A stretch of 64,000 nucleotides of DNA from Bacillota bacterium (GCA_023415825.1 JAEZJF010000029.1:1-64000), one strand, 5' to 3'. Shown: positions 44,801 to 51,830, counted from the stretch's first letter. Program-made: numbers and translations. The notes: a model not told the origin generated them from the letters alone.

Positions 44801-45789
44801 GTGACCGGTATAGAGAGTATATCCTTTACGCCGTTTCCGTCTGACAGTGTCAGCCCATTGCCATCATAGAACTCCACAAAGCCCTGGAGCGCACCGCTGA
44901 CATTGCAGCCCATCAGGCTTTCAAGGGTCTGGTTTGTGGAGTTACAGTCAATCGTGATCGTCAGCGTCCCGGAAAACTTGGAAGCGTCACTAACAATATT
45001 GTTGGGATCGCTGGGGCCGAATGTGAACATCTGGCCTTCCGGCGCATATACGTAAGCATAGCCGTCTATTCCTTCTAATTTCAGAACCGCTGTGAAATAG
45101 GCGTCGGGCATCAAGCCGGTCACCCGTTTCCAGGAGAAGCCGACCATCCCGCTTGCGGGCATTGCACCAGACAGTGTTAGGTTGTATATCAGGGTGACTT
45201 TGCTTGGCACACCGACAATGTTGTATGGTCTATACGTAATGGCCGTCGAATTTCCCGCGTCCGCCGTGATGTTGAGAACCAGGCCGGAAGCCTGTGTGCT
45301 CATTGCGCTGATTCCATCAGTCTCGATCTGGTTCATCAAATCCTCGAGATTGGATAGTTGCTCACCGGTGAACGCTCTTCCGTAGAAATAGGTCTCCTTG
45401 ATCCGCGCTAGTTCCTGCTCGATTTGGATCATGGTTTTCAGGTCCCCCAGCGCGATGGGAGTGCCATCCACCTCCGCGACGCGGCCAAGGTCTGTGTCGG
45501 GGTCCTCAAGTAGTGCCATGACCTCCGCCAGCGTCATGCTCTTTCCGTCCAGCACAACGCTCTGGCTCACGTTCAGATTGCCGTTCTTGTCCAGGAGCCC
45601 AAGGCGGCTCAGCAGGGCATACGCCTCGTCGCTGCCACCGCTGGTCAGCCTGGACAGCTTAGAAAGGATCGCCCTGTTTTCAGCGTCCGTATTGCCCGTG
45701 AAATCCTTCACCAACGCAAAAGCCGGGGTGGGCATGGCGCTAAGCAGCATGGCAAGGATCAGCAAAATACTGATAAACCGCTTTTTCAT
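35890..45789 (-). CDS. Giant SLH-domain surface protein (3299 residues)
   Basis: A signal peptide (about 1-25, PAFA/LVK) is followed by a very long multidomain exported protein and three SLH domains (3119-3299; FKDVASGAWYNKAV, FSDAGNTYYTGYL, FTDAGEIGAWAMDA), which bind it non-covalently to pyruvylated cell-wall polymer. Bacterial Ig-like segments are visible, for example a Big_2-type GTWSSNNTDVATISDG and a SwmB-like HLTFSEPVNASGLSL. A cadherin-like beta-sandwich domain lies shortly before an STPPTPSTSS linker. A segment with a WASTVTG...FGGLGF beta-barrel-like pattern and a long solute-exposed beta-rich region were not assigned. Base composition is clearly GC-richer than in the flanks. The gene overlaps the zinc-ribbon gene by 4 bp (ATGA). 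GGAGGAAAA precedes the ATG. It may be an adhesin or large scaffold (inference). Confidence 0.9.
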   Translation of the reverse strand: MKKRFISILLILAMLLSAMPTPAFALVKDFTGNTDAENRAILSKLSRLTSGGSDEAYALLSRLGLLDKNGNLNVSQSVVLDGKSMTLAEVMALLEDPDTDLGRVAEVDGTPIALGDLKTMIQIEQELARIKETYFYGRAFTGEQLSNLEDLMNQIETDGISAMSTQASGLVLNITADAGNSTAITYRPYNIVGVPSKVTLIYNLTLSGAMPASGMVGFSWKRVTGLMPDAYFTAVLKLEGIDGYAYVYAPEGQMFTFGPSDPNNIVSDASKFSGTLTITIDCNSTNQTLESLMGCNVSGALQGFVEFYDGNGLTLSDGNGVKDILSIPVTVNKPYAFDDGDWLTSMAGLSNHDRPMTTDASGYDEHKNPRWDLVNLNDNLMSHCYNELRKTADEIYAGGAHYYKANAYLALYDPNVPTGFMKGALPVGYDGQPTPQGLDTIRYYWAYTQQAAQVDLREIDLNSEPLMCKGGSVMYPYICTYPSLASLEQEPIQYVSIVMGSSSGNAPYTLNTVWPAAPYFTNAINGWDNTFNFTSAGKQRTVSSSISVYDDTNPTLTDITVPAGTYTTGQYVPIHLTFSEPVNASGLSLKINGNVTTASELKMDTTGRKAVAMYQVKDVDATTINISSVTNLKDLMGNTTGTADNGGIGWDFSPTVTLKSAFMKNAVTAVSASPATVQPADIANGVTVTLTLNQAEGYRTKYNSYYQAARKAPFAVRLTNQTTHESRTVDTVLTESGSVISAKAEIKNLTPPAADETYLIEIIAYEESDTTGSLVRGISTSFTVKAVAFVDGLTIIYPTDDKAELSLGETYRPKLDVSFTGNPTNRTGTWSSNNTDVATISDGQVTLTSNAIGKVKFTFTADDGGLTDPDGSHVKSCTSKEYTVVAGGSPALVVPIEANRIMTRRNGQVQVRWSSNSGYFTSDDFKFSVEVFEGYFTEAQLSGKTPVYTGMADKTANSLTIPEGKLSVLSVNGVPAYTVRISMPHPKVKGETLSAVCYIVVNPDAAIVRLSRPTGGLYLLDSETAEIGWSIDSYTAGYTTGELRIERISTENGTDVKTTVIEQDVSSQTSSYTLEPVPVTGLKDTYMVTLRAKNTTQEGYSSDSFPLYVYNADALKLEVDGQKVTSLTMDNESAVSGSLPTDTSHILALREELALIEYIGINYKDYSWSQLKDGIQWTTSDTNAVSINYRQGGLYEDLSRFSMDTYLPETRMALSSVMDGTAVITATHANTGMSASVNIDVRTLREKFYLFQLTPMRKTELSYTDGKGVKKVVYTNDEGVLALYEPDGIASDVHLKATNGSEVWLGTIYRERLLSGERDATRLQLYPLNTFKLRQAAKAEIYLKNPDGSPYTGSLTLRGGVYKNGGYCQDAKMLSNTPPDPAHPLMDGKEGQTVNVEAEGKLTVYMDSTQFWSAEKGDENTAGTSLKPTDSLQYIFELTGVSGYYPLLIYADGNLTLSDLVRSAESVVSLESHNGLPRPFISNQMMDYGLSGGRLIDVRGSSEHIGPNKTYPEVRLLTTVLLWGQDVSSSGYRLELCDEYGYIPVAQSSQQIRYPFSSIPVVRNTLTLSKATITDSGWIAGGKDVGLKTRLSRAGAMLAELPMLPRVTDLTHAPKLTESDNITGMMLELQSKSGVGPGAQMSDGNKIINGLMELMGKVSGPVNGSSFKMLITPGKGNAVFNAFIWAGYNSLGLDEVNYDQNGLAFDYKLAEQNLSTAPNLNDLTDMAKGSYDPDKTYNDAKTNQQNGEGNSSTDFGGQLEGYFEAQIQYNFQKGKWEIYVLGGGFTVGFGVSYTYNINAQAGPVPLTATFNVGGALQLDFKAAVRYSEQSGLKWASTVTGSSVNDYLTTLRINAYVNAFGGLGFDYSVLALKIGLFGKITFDNQNKFLSRTYLEDPSKQQLNGQALQLTGEVGIKFVAQFLFITYELVLASGSLSYTHKFNNWDAIDDYWKNTGSGLKRSSFMASTVGSGLAPLSSTATLQSREYLDLFARNWGTEKRMSFFALDPVNALEPLQTNAYPYSLPLVTDDGQLLLYAFDGGSADVGDTRIYATRLAGGSYPQGSEITAPSGFDGCGDSGLSLAGSGSFAVATWVRQSASLPGKSAGQILSSAEQALLMNGTEIVASIYNGTGWTSTRLTNNASPDLAPVVATNGSRAIVVWRSVYAGNADDLINFSQQDYILYSVFDGGSWSVPKQLYNGTSGAIKGIHAAMLKDGTTAVTYTLDTDTVDGGTSDYEVGYTIVNAAGESSFSAIITQDQWLDENPQITAVKFAQDDERFILGWHSMRGGISDIRLAAIDGAGVLSNCFIESIAQMAGGNAVNIGGSFHFARMSASLNDISNLSILWSESKSNDGGESDHGVLRAVKFVRDGSDIRISGALDVAELPLRTLMEHFDAYVADSDGRTVKAVLQGTEYKEIRDEDPNTYTEYDLGGGNSLKLPKEEVKLFTATATYSNKVRLDVLAADYANLSLDTLTPIQFTVFNAGMDPMGKVSVEIEGNKTEFDNLGLYPNESKTLTCWYPVGGKIENLDYTLTAHFGADTDTLSGKVYLDYPDVGISQMKVTSEDKGIRTLQLTLYNGSAATLSGGKNRSVRLGFYDDALFTKIQSVTSVTPGATVDADKTLTISGEDALKLIDEGAFTLEVGFDIGRYVKDAGLDEIPDSGIRLYVNAWAEETSSTTGQTKTAVLPEYTRKNNSDSVLFESALFRSGQLVGISVEQGLSGDNKTTVSVSLRNNSLRNRVSGNLTVFLLDAGGNVLERQQTYTGGSGSLIELEGEEAETRAFTFGQSGSRITASYGDLKLASNNAKLAALSFEGLAVRLSDFALNGEGRYACTAPDTVLSSTLVSFMTEDPGAVVTVNGALVGSSAKVSLPAGSSEIRLEVTAQDGTTKQSYILSVNRSDSSTPPTPSTSSAPAYQAIVKTGSGTRMTLPVTVNKNNRTASIDISSQSVTWDGTVITIPTITGIETWSIGIPVSKLSASDAQGMLTVTTDIGSIIIPSSMLTGVSGIAGSKAEITIGRGDKDNLSDDVKAAIGSKPLIQLKLMIDGKQINWSNPNAPVTVSIPYMPTPEELASTESIVVWYIDGSGSVVTIPNGRYDAVTGMVTFSTTHFSDYAVAYNKVSFKDVASGAWYNKAVSFIAARKMTSGTGGGNYSPEAKLTRGEFIVLMMRAYGIAPDTNPTNNFSDAGNTYYTGYLAAAKRLGVSSGIGNNRYAPDQEITRQEMFTLLYNALKVIRQLPQGDSGKTLSDFTDAGEIGAWAMDAMMLLVKTGTVSGNAGKLSPNGTTTRAEMAQVLYNLLGK

Positions 45790-46130
45790 AATTTTTCCTC
45801 CTCTGCTTTACTTTCTTTGTTTTCGCGCCGCCGTGCGCCGCACATGCAGACGCCTATGAGGTCGTATGGTGTTTGCTCCCTGTAAAACCAACCACAGCCG
45901 CCGCAGTCGCCGGGTAGCGGTTCTCCCGGCACCTTTGGCTTACAGTGTGGGCAGTTCTCCTGCTCCGCCGTGGCGAAGGGTCGCCCCTCCTTGGTATACT
46001 CCGGGCGTTCCTCAAAATTGGGGTAGGCTGGATAGCTCTCGCCCGTCTGCCCATCGTGTTCGAGGAATATGGGAAAGCTGCGGCCTCCTGCTCGGCAAAC
46101 CTTATAGGGCCGATTTTGCCCAGAGTTCAT
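45786..46130 (-). CDS. Small zinc-ribbon-like protein coupled to the giant surface gene
   Basis: This 114-residue protein has three Cys pairs: CPHC, CGGC and CMC (about residues 60-63, 76-79 and 94-96), consistent with one or two zinc knuckles. The middle carries SYPAYPNFEERPEYTKEGRPF. I do not recognise a family. It starts with ATG preceded by AAAGGAGAT, and its stop overlaps the start of the 9.9-kb SLH gene, so translation is coupled. It has no signal peptide and so should be cytoplasmic. A regulatory or chaperone-like role for the large exported protein is possible but not shown. Confidence 0.75.
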   Translation of the reverse strand: MNSGQNRPYKVCRAGGRSFPIFLEHDGQTGESYPAYPNFEERPEYTKEGRPFATAEQENCPHCKPKVPGEPLPGDCGGCGWFYREQTPYDLIGVCMCGARRRENKESKAEEEKL

Positions 46131-46161
46131 GTCGTTTACATCTCCTTTCCTGGGCGGGAAT

Positions 46162-46200
46162 AAAAAATCCCCTATGATAGCTTTAATTCCATCATAGGGG
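46162..46200 (-). terminator. Intrinsic terminator inside the regulator-SLH locus
   Basis: On the minus strand CCCCTATGAT and ATCATAGGGG form a perfect 10-bp stem with a 12-nt loop, followed by a GATTTTTTATT tract. It lies after the regulator gene, only ~30 bp before the zinc-ribbon start, which leaves little room for a promoter downstream of it. Confidence 0.85.
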
Positions 46201-46219
46201 TAAATCCATTTCTTCCAAA

Positions 46220-46245
46220 GTGACTTTTCACCCTGAAAAAGTCAC
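46220..46245 (-). promoter_or_regulatory. Hairpin overlapping the regulator stop codon
   Basis: GTGACTTTT and AAAAGTCAC pair perfectly around 8 nt. There is no T run behind it. Together with the terminator 20 bp further on, it forms a two-hairpin leader before the zinc-ribbon/SLH genes. Confidence 0.5.
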
Positions 46246-47438
46246 GTTTTTTTAGACAGTAGAATGCATTTCGCAAGCTCGTCCCTGCCGGCTATATACA
46301 GTTTTTCGTAAATCTCCAGCATGATGTTCTTGAGCCTACCGACAGAAATGCAATACTGCTTTGCAATTTTTTCATAAGGGACGCGCTGTGAGACGAGCAA
46401 AGCAAGATGGTATTCACGCAGGGACAAGATAAACGTGATGTTATCCTTTGTAAACTCATTGTGAAAAAGGATCCAGTTTCCGACCGTGCGCTTCCATTGT
46501 CGGACGACGGCGTCGCGGTAACCAGAAAACTCCTGATCCAAACACTGCTCCACTAGCCCCCCAAGCTCTGAAGCATGCTCAGCAAAGGGCGTGATAAAGC
46601 CGTGTGGCAGACAAATGCGCATAGTCTCCAGAAGCCGGCACCGAGCCTCATCCTCCAGTTTGAGATAATGACAAGCGACAGCGCATGTCACCCGTAGATA
46701 GATACCGGGAAATGTGATTCCCCGCTCATACGCACAAAAAGTCAGCGCAGTCTGTGCCGCAGCCAGCATGGCTTCATAGTTGCCTATGCATTGAAAATAT
46801 TTTGCACGCAAATAGATAAGATACGGATAGGATGCCTGTGGTGGGAATGCGCTGAAATCTCCCTCTTTTAGCCATCTGGGAGCCATATTCGGGGCAGTGA
46901 CACTCACGGCGACGCTGGCAAGCGCCAGCTCAGCGACAGCGGATATTTCGCCGCCTTTGCCTGCCTTCACGCAGTCCTTGAGATAAGCCTCAATTTCTGT
47001 ATAAGCCTGGTAATTCCCCAGGCTGATGGCTGCTGCGACCCCAATCAGGGAGGCGCGCAGCTTGACTGCATCATCCCCTTTGGTTTTGTGAAAGCAGCGC
47101 ATGGTCCGCTGAAAGTCGCCTCGTAGATAGGCAAGCTCTCCCTCGTACAGAAGCCGTAGCCTTTCCTCCTTCATAATTTCCAAAATCGCGTCGGGGTTAT
47201 TTTCCGGCATGGGTATAGTGGTGGAGGCGATCACACAGGACAGGTCAGACGAGAACGAGCTTTGAGACAACCTTTTCTCCCTTCGCAAATCGGCGGGCTT
47301 TTCTGTGTCGGCTGGAAGCATCCATGCCCTTCCAAACTTTCGCGCGCCGGGTACCCGGTTTACAGCCACAAGTCGCTGCACCTGCCGAAGTGAAAGACCC
47401 CATTTTTCGGACGCCTCCGCGACAGTGATATAGAGCAT
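46242..47438 (-). CDS. Regulator with excisionase-like HTH, helical repeats and LuxR-like HTH
   Basis: This 398-residue protein has an N-terminal excisionase/MerR-like HTH (LYITVAEASEKWGLSLRQVQRLV, then VPGARKFGRAWMLP). A TPR-like helical middle follows (about 90-320; GELAYLRGDFQRTMRCF, AKYFQCIGNYEAMLAAAQTAL). The C-terminal LuxR-type HTH is LSLREYHLALLVSQRVPYEKIAKQYCISVGRLKNIMLEIYEKL. The layout recalls regulators found beside large surface-protein genes in Clostridia. I chose the ATG at 47438, after AAAGGGGC, over a GTG six codons upstream that overlaps that site. It is co-oriented with the zinc-ribbon and SLH genes and is the likely local regulator (inference). Confidence 0.8.
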   Translation of the reverse strand: MLYITVAEASEKWGLSLRQVQRLVAVNRVPGARKFGRAWMLPADTEKPADLRREKRLSQSSFSSDLSCVIASTTIPMPENNPDAILEIMKEERLRLLYEGELAYLRGDFQRTMRCFHKTKGDDAVKLRASLIGVAAAISLGNYQAYTEIEAYLKDCVKAGKGGEISAVAELALASVAVSVTAPNMAPRWLKEGDFSAFPPQASYPYLIYLRAKYFQCIGNYEAMLAAAQTALTFCAYERGITFPGIYLRVTCAVACHYLKLEDEARCRLLETMRICLPHGFITPFAEHASELGGLVEQCLDQEFSGYRDAVVRQWKRTVGNWILFHNEFTKDNITFILSLREYHLALLVSQRVPYEKIAKQYCISVGRLKNIMLEIYEKLYIAGRDELAKCILLSKKT

Positions 47439-47473
47439 CCCGAACGCCCCTTTCACTATGTAGTGATAGCTCT

Positions 47474-47502
47474 ATTATAGTCGCATTCGCGACGTATTTC
47501 TA
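47474..47502 (-). promoter_or_regulatory. Promoter with an inverted repeat in the spacer
   Basis: On the minus strand TATAAT (47479-47474) lies 17 bp after a poor -35 (TAGAAA). The spacer holds the inverted repeat GTCGC-GAAT-GCGAC (47480-47493) directly before the -10. This layout is typical for a regulator that acts within the spacer, possibly the protein encoded just downstream. Confidence 0.6.
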
Positions 47503-47547
47503 CACATGTAAGCATCCGGCCCCGCCAGTCGCCCAGTTCCTTGTTAA

Positions 47548-47665
47548 TCGTGATATCTGTTTCCTCGAAACTGGTATTACAGTAGCTTCAGTTACCGCAA
47601 AAATTAGCCGCCTCTCACCAAAATACTTCAGAATGTATTCTCTAACGCAATCGGAGGTATGGCAA
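47548..47665 (-). pseudogene. Fragment of recQ
   Basis: This 118-bp stretch matches 58029-58147 inside the intact recQ gene at nearly 90% with a 1-base gap, in the same orientation. It corresponds to the zinc-binding part (about residues 374-413). It lies in the ~470-bp gap before the PHP gene. The rest of the gap (47666-47890) shows only a stray AAAGGAGGTG with no gene behind it. Confidence 0.85.
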
Positions 47666-47906
47666 AAATTTATGGAATGACATGACTTCTACTTCAATTT
47701 TGTGTACTAAAAAAAGATTCCATTGCATAAAATGTGTACCAATGACTTTATAAAGTATTAGCGCTTAAACTTTTCAAATTTAGGTGAATAAGAAAGGAGG
47801 TGCCCTATCTTCACTAATTATTCGTACTGCTCTGTTACTTCATAAGTCGGAAATGGCAAAAGACGATCTTTGGTTAATTGGAATAAAAAATGGAGGTTAG
47901 AGCGAT

Positions 47907-50240
47907 ATGATAAGAACAAAGCTAGGAAAGCTACTTTCTCTTCTTCTCATTTTATGCATGGTAATGAGTTTTTTATTGATCTCATCGCCATCACAAGCTC
48001 AGGATCAATATAATCTATACTTTGGAAATTTCCATGCCCACACATCCTATTCTGATGGAAAGGGTACACCCGACCAGGCATTCAAACATATGAAAGACTC
48101 TGGTTCCGGAGATTTCGGCGGCATAACCGATCATAATTACAGTTTAACAAGCAGCGAATGGACAGCTTTAAAACAAGCTGCCGACAAGTACACCGACAGC
48201 ACTTTTGTTGGTTTAGCAGGAGTTGAAATGGAGCTTGCAGACGGTAATGAAATGTGTACATATAACGTCGATGAATTTGTAACATACTCATTAGAAGACT
48301 ATTATGATTGGCTGGCAGCTCGGCCGGCTTCAGTCGCCCAGTACAACCATCCCGGTTATACCGGAGATTTTAATAATTACAGCTACTGGACAGAAGCCAG
48401 GGATAAAAATGTGTGCCTGCTAGAATACGGTAACACAGGCTATTCAACCACTTATTTTAATTCTTATGTAAAAGCCCTTGATAAAGGCTGGCATGTGGCT
48501 CCTTCTGCCAACAGTGACACCCATGATGCAGATTGGCTTACGGGAAGCGAGAACAGGACTGTTGTACTTGCTCCGTCCCTAACCAGGGAAAATATATTTG
48601 AAGCGGTACGCGCCGGGAGAGTATATGCGACTGAAGATAAAAATTTAAGGCTTTCATTTTTAATTAATGGTCAAGTTATGGGCTCAATACTGTATAATCC
48701 TTCAACATTGGATATATCAGTGACCGCTACCGATCCGGATTCGAGCGAAAGAATTACCAAGGTTGAGTTATTTACCGACGGTGGAGTAGCAGTATCATCT
48801 AAAACCAATAGCAGCAACAGCTTAACTTGGACATTGCAGCTTTCCCCACAGAAGAAGTACTATTTCATAAAGCTTACTGAATCCGATGGTGACACTGTGG
48901 TAAGCGCCCCTATATGGATCAGCAGCAACGGCGGTACCGTTCCCGCAGTACCCGCAGGCTTGACTGCAACGGCATCAAGTTCGTCACAGATCAATGTGTC
49001 GTGGTCAGCATCCCAGGGAGCGACAAGCTATGACCTCGAAGTTGATGGAACAACTCTGAGTAATATTACAAGTCCTTACGCACATACTGGCTTGACAGCA
49101 GGCTCAACTCACAGCTATAGGGTGAGAGCCAAGAACTCTGTGGGAACAAGTGCTTGGAGCACTGCTGCAAGTGCTACCACCTCAAGCAATACATCACCTA
49201 ATCTGGCTTTGAATAAAGCGGCTACTGCATTGTCAGTTGAAGGGTCGGGGTACGAAGCAGGAAAAGCATTTGACGGCAACGCCACCACAAGGTGGGCCTC
49301 CGTGGAATATGTTGATCCTCAGTGGATATATGTAGACCTGGGTACCAGTTATAATATTGGCAGCGTCAAGCTATCTTGGGAAGATGCCTATGCAAAGTCT
49401 TACAGGATTGAGGTATCATCGGATAAAACAAACTGGACCACTGTATATTCCACGACCAGCGGAAATGGTGCAACTGATGAAATCAGTTTCAACAGCGTAA
49501 ACGGAAGGTATGTCAGAATGTATGGCACACAGAGAGGAACCAGTTACGGCTACTCATTATATGAATTTGAAGTATATGAGGGAGCTGCACCTCAGGTACC
49601 AGCGGTACCAACAGGATTAGCAGCCTCTGCAGCCAGTTCCTCACAGATAAATATAAGCTGGAGTAGTGTTAGTGGAGCCATAGGCTATGACCTAGAAGTG
49701 GATGGGACGGTTATTAGCGATATGACAAGTCCTTATGCACATACAGGCTTGGCAGCAGGCTCAACCCACAGTTATAGAGTGAGAGCTAAGAACTCTGCTG
49801 GAGCTAGCGCATGGAGCTCTGCTGCCAATGCTACCACCACAAACAATACATCCTCTAATCTTGCCCTGAATAAAGCAGCTACCGCATTGTCAGTCGAAGG
49901 GTCGGGATTCGAAGCAGGAAAAGCTTTTGACGGCAGCTCTTCTACAAGATGGGCATCCGTGGAATATGTAGACCCTCAGTGGATTCATGTAGATCTTGGT
50001 GCAAGCAATAATATCAGTAGAGTCAAGCTTACTTGGGAAGCTGCCTATGCAAAGTCCTACAGGATTGAGACCTCCTCCGATGGTACCAACTGGACAACAG
50101 TTTATTCGACCACCAGCGGAGATGGCGGGACTGATGACATTGCCATCAGCAGCACAAGTGGCAGATATGTCAGAATGTATGGAACCCAGAGGGGCACAAG
50201 CTATGGCTATTCCTTATATGAAATTGAAGTATATGAGTAA
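47907..50240 (+). CDS. Secreted PHP-domain phosphoesterase with FN3 and discoidin modules
   Basis: A signal peptide (about 1-31, SQA/QD) precedes a PHP-type metal-dependent phosphoesterase domain (residues 35-265). Metal-binding motifs are HAHTSYSDG (43-51), GITDHN and ANSDTHD. A beta domain (265-345) is followed by a duplicated module of fibronectin type III plus F5/8 type C (discoidin, CBM32-like): about 346-560 and 565-777. The F5/8C parts share NLALNKAATALSVEGSG and RYVRMYGTQRGTSYGYSLYE. Such proteins may cleave phosphoester or phosphonate-like bonds on surface glycans, with the C-terminal modules binding carbohydrate (inference). GGAGGTTAG lies ~8 bp before the ATG. There is no wall-anchor motif. 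Confidence 0.85.
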   Translation: MIRTKLGKLLSLLLILCMVMSFLLISSPSQAQDQYNLYFGNFHAHTSYSDGKGTPDQAFKHMKDSGSGDFGGITDHNYSLTSSEWTALKQAADKYTDSTFVGLAGVEMELADGNEMCTYNVDEFVTYSLEDYYDWLAARPASVAQYNHPGYTGDFNNYSYWTEARDKNVCLLEYGNTGYSTTYFNSYVKALDKGWHVAPSANSDTHDADWLTGSENRTVVLAPSLTRENIFEAVRAGRVYATEDKNLRLSFLINGQVMGSILYNPSTLDISVTATDPDSSERITKVELFTDGGVAVSSKTNSSNSLTWTLQLSPQKKYYFIKLTESDGDTVVSAPIWISSNGGTVPAVPAGLTATASSSSQINVSWSASQGATSYDLEVDGTTLSNITSPYAHTGLTAGSTHSYRVRAKNSVGTSAWSTAASATTSSNTSPNLALNKAATALSVEGSGYEAGKAFDGNATTRWASVEYVDPQWIYVDLGTSYNIGSVKLSWEDAYAKSYRIEVSSDKTNWTTVYSTTSGNGATDEISFNSVNGRYVRMYGTQRGTSYGYSLYEFEVYEGAAPQVPAVPTGLAASAASSSQINISWSSVSGAIGYDLEVDGTVISDMTSPYAHTGLAAGSTHSYRVRAKNSAGASAWSSAANATTTNNTSSNLALNKAATALSVEGSGFEAGKAFDGSSSTRWASVEYVDPQWIHVDLGASNNISRVKLTWEAAYAKSYRIETSSDGTNWTTVYSTTSGDGGTDDIAISSTSGRYVRMYGTQRGTSYGYSLYEIEVYE
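48950..50237 (+). repeat. Duplicated ~640-bp FN3-discoidin module
   Basis: Two copies, about 48950-49585 and 49595-50237, encode the FN3 and F5/8C pair. They remain similar at DNA level over long stretches (for example the cttatgcacatac and acaagctatggctattc parts), which indicates a fairly recent in-frame duplication. Confidence 0.85.
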
Positions 50241-50272
50241 ACCGTAGATCCTTACAGACCATGAATTGTCAG

Positions 50273-50308
50273 ATAGAAAGTATACACGAAAATGTGTATA
50301 CTTTCTAT
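50273..50308. terminator. Bidirectional intrinsic terminator
   Basis: Perfect 15-base arms ATAGAAAGTATACAC and GTGTATACTTTCTAT around a 6-nt loop. The right arm overlaps the stop codon of the convergent hydrolase gene. Confidence 0.9.
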
Positions 50309-51735
50309 TTATATGCTGTCGGCGTATGTGTCTCGATTATAACGTCTTGGTATTGTGCCGTCCCTCCCTCAAGTAACTTCTCAGGGCGACCTCTGAGGTG
50401 ACGGTCAAAGAAAGCAAGAGAGTAAGCACCAATGATGTCGTGTGCCAGTCGCTGATTAATTGGCCCAGTGATGCCCAGCCACGAGGTAAGCGGGGATAAC
50501 AGTGGGGCATCTGAGAAGTCCTGATGGAACATCCCAGGCACCTGAACGAAATAGCCGTTTGTCGGTAGCTTCTCAAACACGGCCCGCATTGATGAAAGTG
50601 TCTCGTTAATATCTTCCTCCGACCATCCTTCGAGCCTCATAGTCTCCGCATCCCTGCTGATCCACATAGTTGGTTGCCGGAGGCCTTCCTGTACCACATC
50701 ATGTGGCATCCAGACATCCATCACCAGACATGATTTAAAACGCGGCTCTATCAAGCATGCTTCGGCCACAACTTCTCCCCCCAGAGATAGACCGAAGATG
50801 CCGGCACGCTGCAGATCAAGCTTTCCCGTCAGTACACCATTAGGGTCTGACAGGTTTAGAGCTTCTAATTGATTAAGCGTGAAGACAGCATCTTGCGCGA
50901 GATAGGGAATCATACTGTCAACGTAAATACGATCAAGCATGCGAGGGTCAAGGGCTACCATATGCCCATCTGGAAAAACGACACCGCTGGAAGCATATGT
51001 ATGATCGATGGATGCTACAATGTATCCGTTCGACACCAGTTCCTCAATCTGCAAGGTATTATGTTGACGGAAACCGCCACGGCCATGGGAGAAGATCAGT
51101 ACAGGATAGCTAGCCTCTCCATCCGCCACAGGAACAGCCTCCATGGCGTTGGTAGTAATGTATTTTAAGTGTCCGAAGATGAATCCAGGTAAATCTAACA
51201 AGCGTGCCAAAGGTGTAAGCACTTTAGCATCCTGAACGTAATGGGTACGGTGTGAGGATTTGCTTCCATTAGCTGGATACCATATTTGCACCATCAGTTC
51301 ACGATAATCATTCGGTTCTTCAGTGTAGAGCTCCGTTCTATCGCCATCTTTCCAGTGGTATGTCAGCGTACCTATATCATATGGCCCGCTTGGACGCGGA
51401 ATGTGGAAGACAGGAATTATGATCGGCAGAAGAAAAGCGACAGCTAATCCAAATAGACCGAACACGATGATAAGTATCCTTTGCCACGAAGAGCCATAGT
51501 TGCTTTTCATCAGTTGTTGATGCTGTATGAACCAGCCAATAAGCAACAGTCCAGTTATCACATATGCCGGAACCATCTGCCATCGCATACCTTCTAATGA
51601 AATTTGCACAATGGCTATCAAAAGCACAATTGGTACTAAGTACCGAAGGCAATGCAAAGTGCCGGCAAGTGGTATTACCAGTACGAGGAAAGCGATAAAG
51701 TTTGCAATTAACAATAAGGTTTCAAATAATCTCAT
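50305..51735 (-). CDS. Membrane-anchored alpha/beta hydrolase (PAF-acetylhydrolase-like), paralog 1
   Basis: This 476-residue protein has four N-terminal membrane helices (within 1-110) followed by a large extracytoplasmic alpha/beta-hydrolase domain of the platelet-activating-factor acetylhydrolase/dienelactone-hydrolase type. The expected catalytic residues are Ser317 (FGLSLGGE), Asp340 (LVMDVW) and His404 (GMFHQDF). It is a close paralog of the protein at 55374-56882, with the same membrane part and catalytic spacing. The substrate is unknown; lipid or ester hydrolysis near the membrane is likely. No partner gene is adjacent. Confidence 0.85.
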   Translation of the reverse strand: MRLFETLLLIANFIAFLVLVIPLAGTLHCLRYLVPIVLLIAIVQISLEGMRWQMVPAYVITGLLLIGWFIQHQQLMKSNYGSSWQRILIIVFGLFGLAVAFLLPIIIPVFHIPRPSGPYDIGTLTYHWKDGDRTELYTEEPNDYRELMVQIWYPANGSKSSHRTHYVQDAKVLTPLARLLDLPGFIFGHLKYITTNAMEAVPVADGEASYPVLIFSHGRGGFRQHNTLQIEELVSNGYIVASIDHTYASSGVVFPDGHMVALDPRMLDRIYVDSMIPYLAQDAVFTLNQLEALNLSDPNGVLTGKLDLQRAGIFGLSLGGEVVAEACLIEPRFKSCLVMDVWMPHDVVQEGLRQPTMWISRDAETMRLEGWSEEDINETLSSMRAVFEKLPTNGYFVQVPGMFHQDFSDAPLLSPLTSWLGITGPINQRLAHDIIGAYSLAFFDRHLRGRPEKLLEGGTAQYQDVIIETHTPTAYK

Positions 51736-51830
51736 TCTCTCTGCCCCTATGCGTTAACCTATTAAAAGTACTTCTATATACTACGCACAATCGGATAACT
51801 TTTCTTTCATTATAAAGATATAATCTATTA

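Noticed and set aside
47700..47735. Short match of aagattccattgcat to the 3' end of the methyltransferase gene at 18698
   Set aside because: Only about 15-20 bases agree and the flanks differ, so chance is as likely as a fragment.
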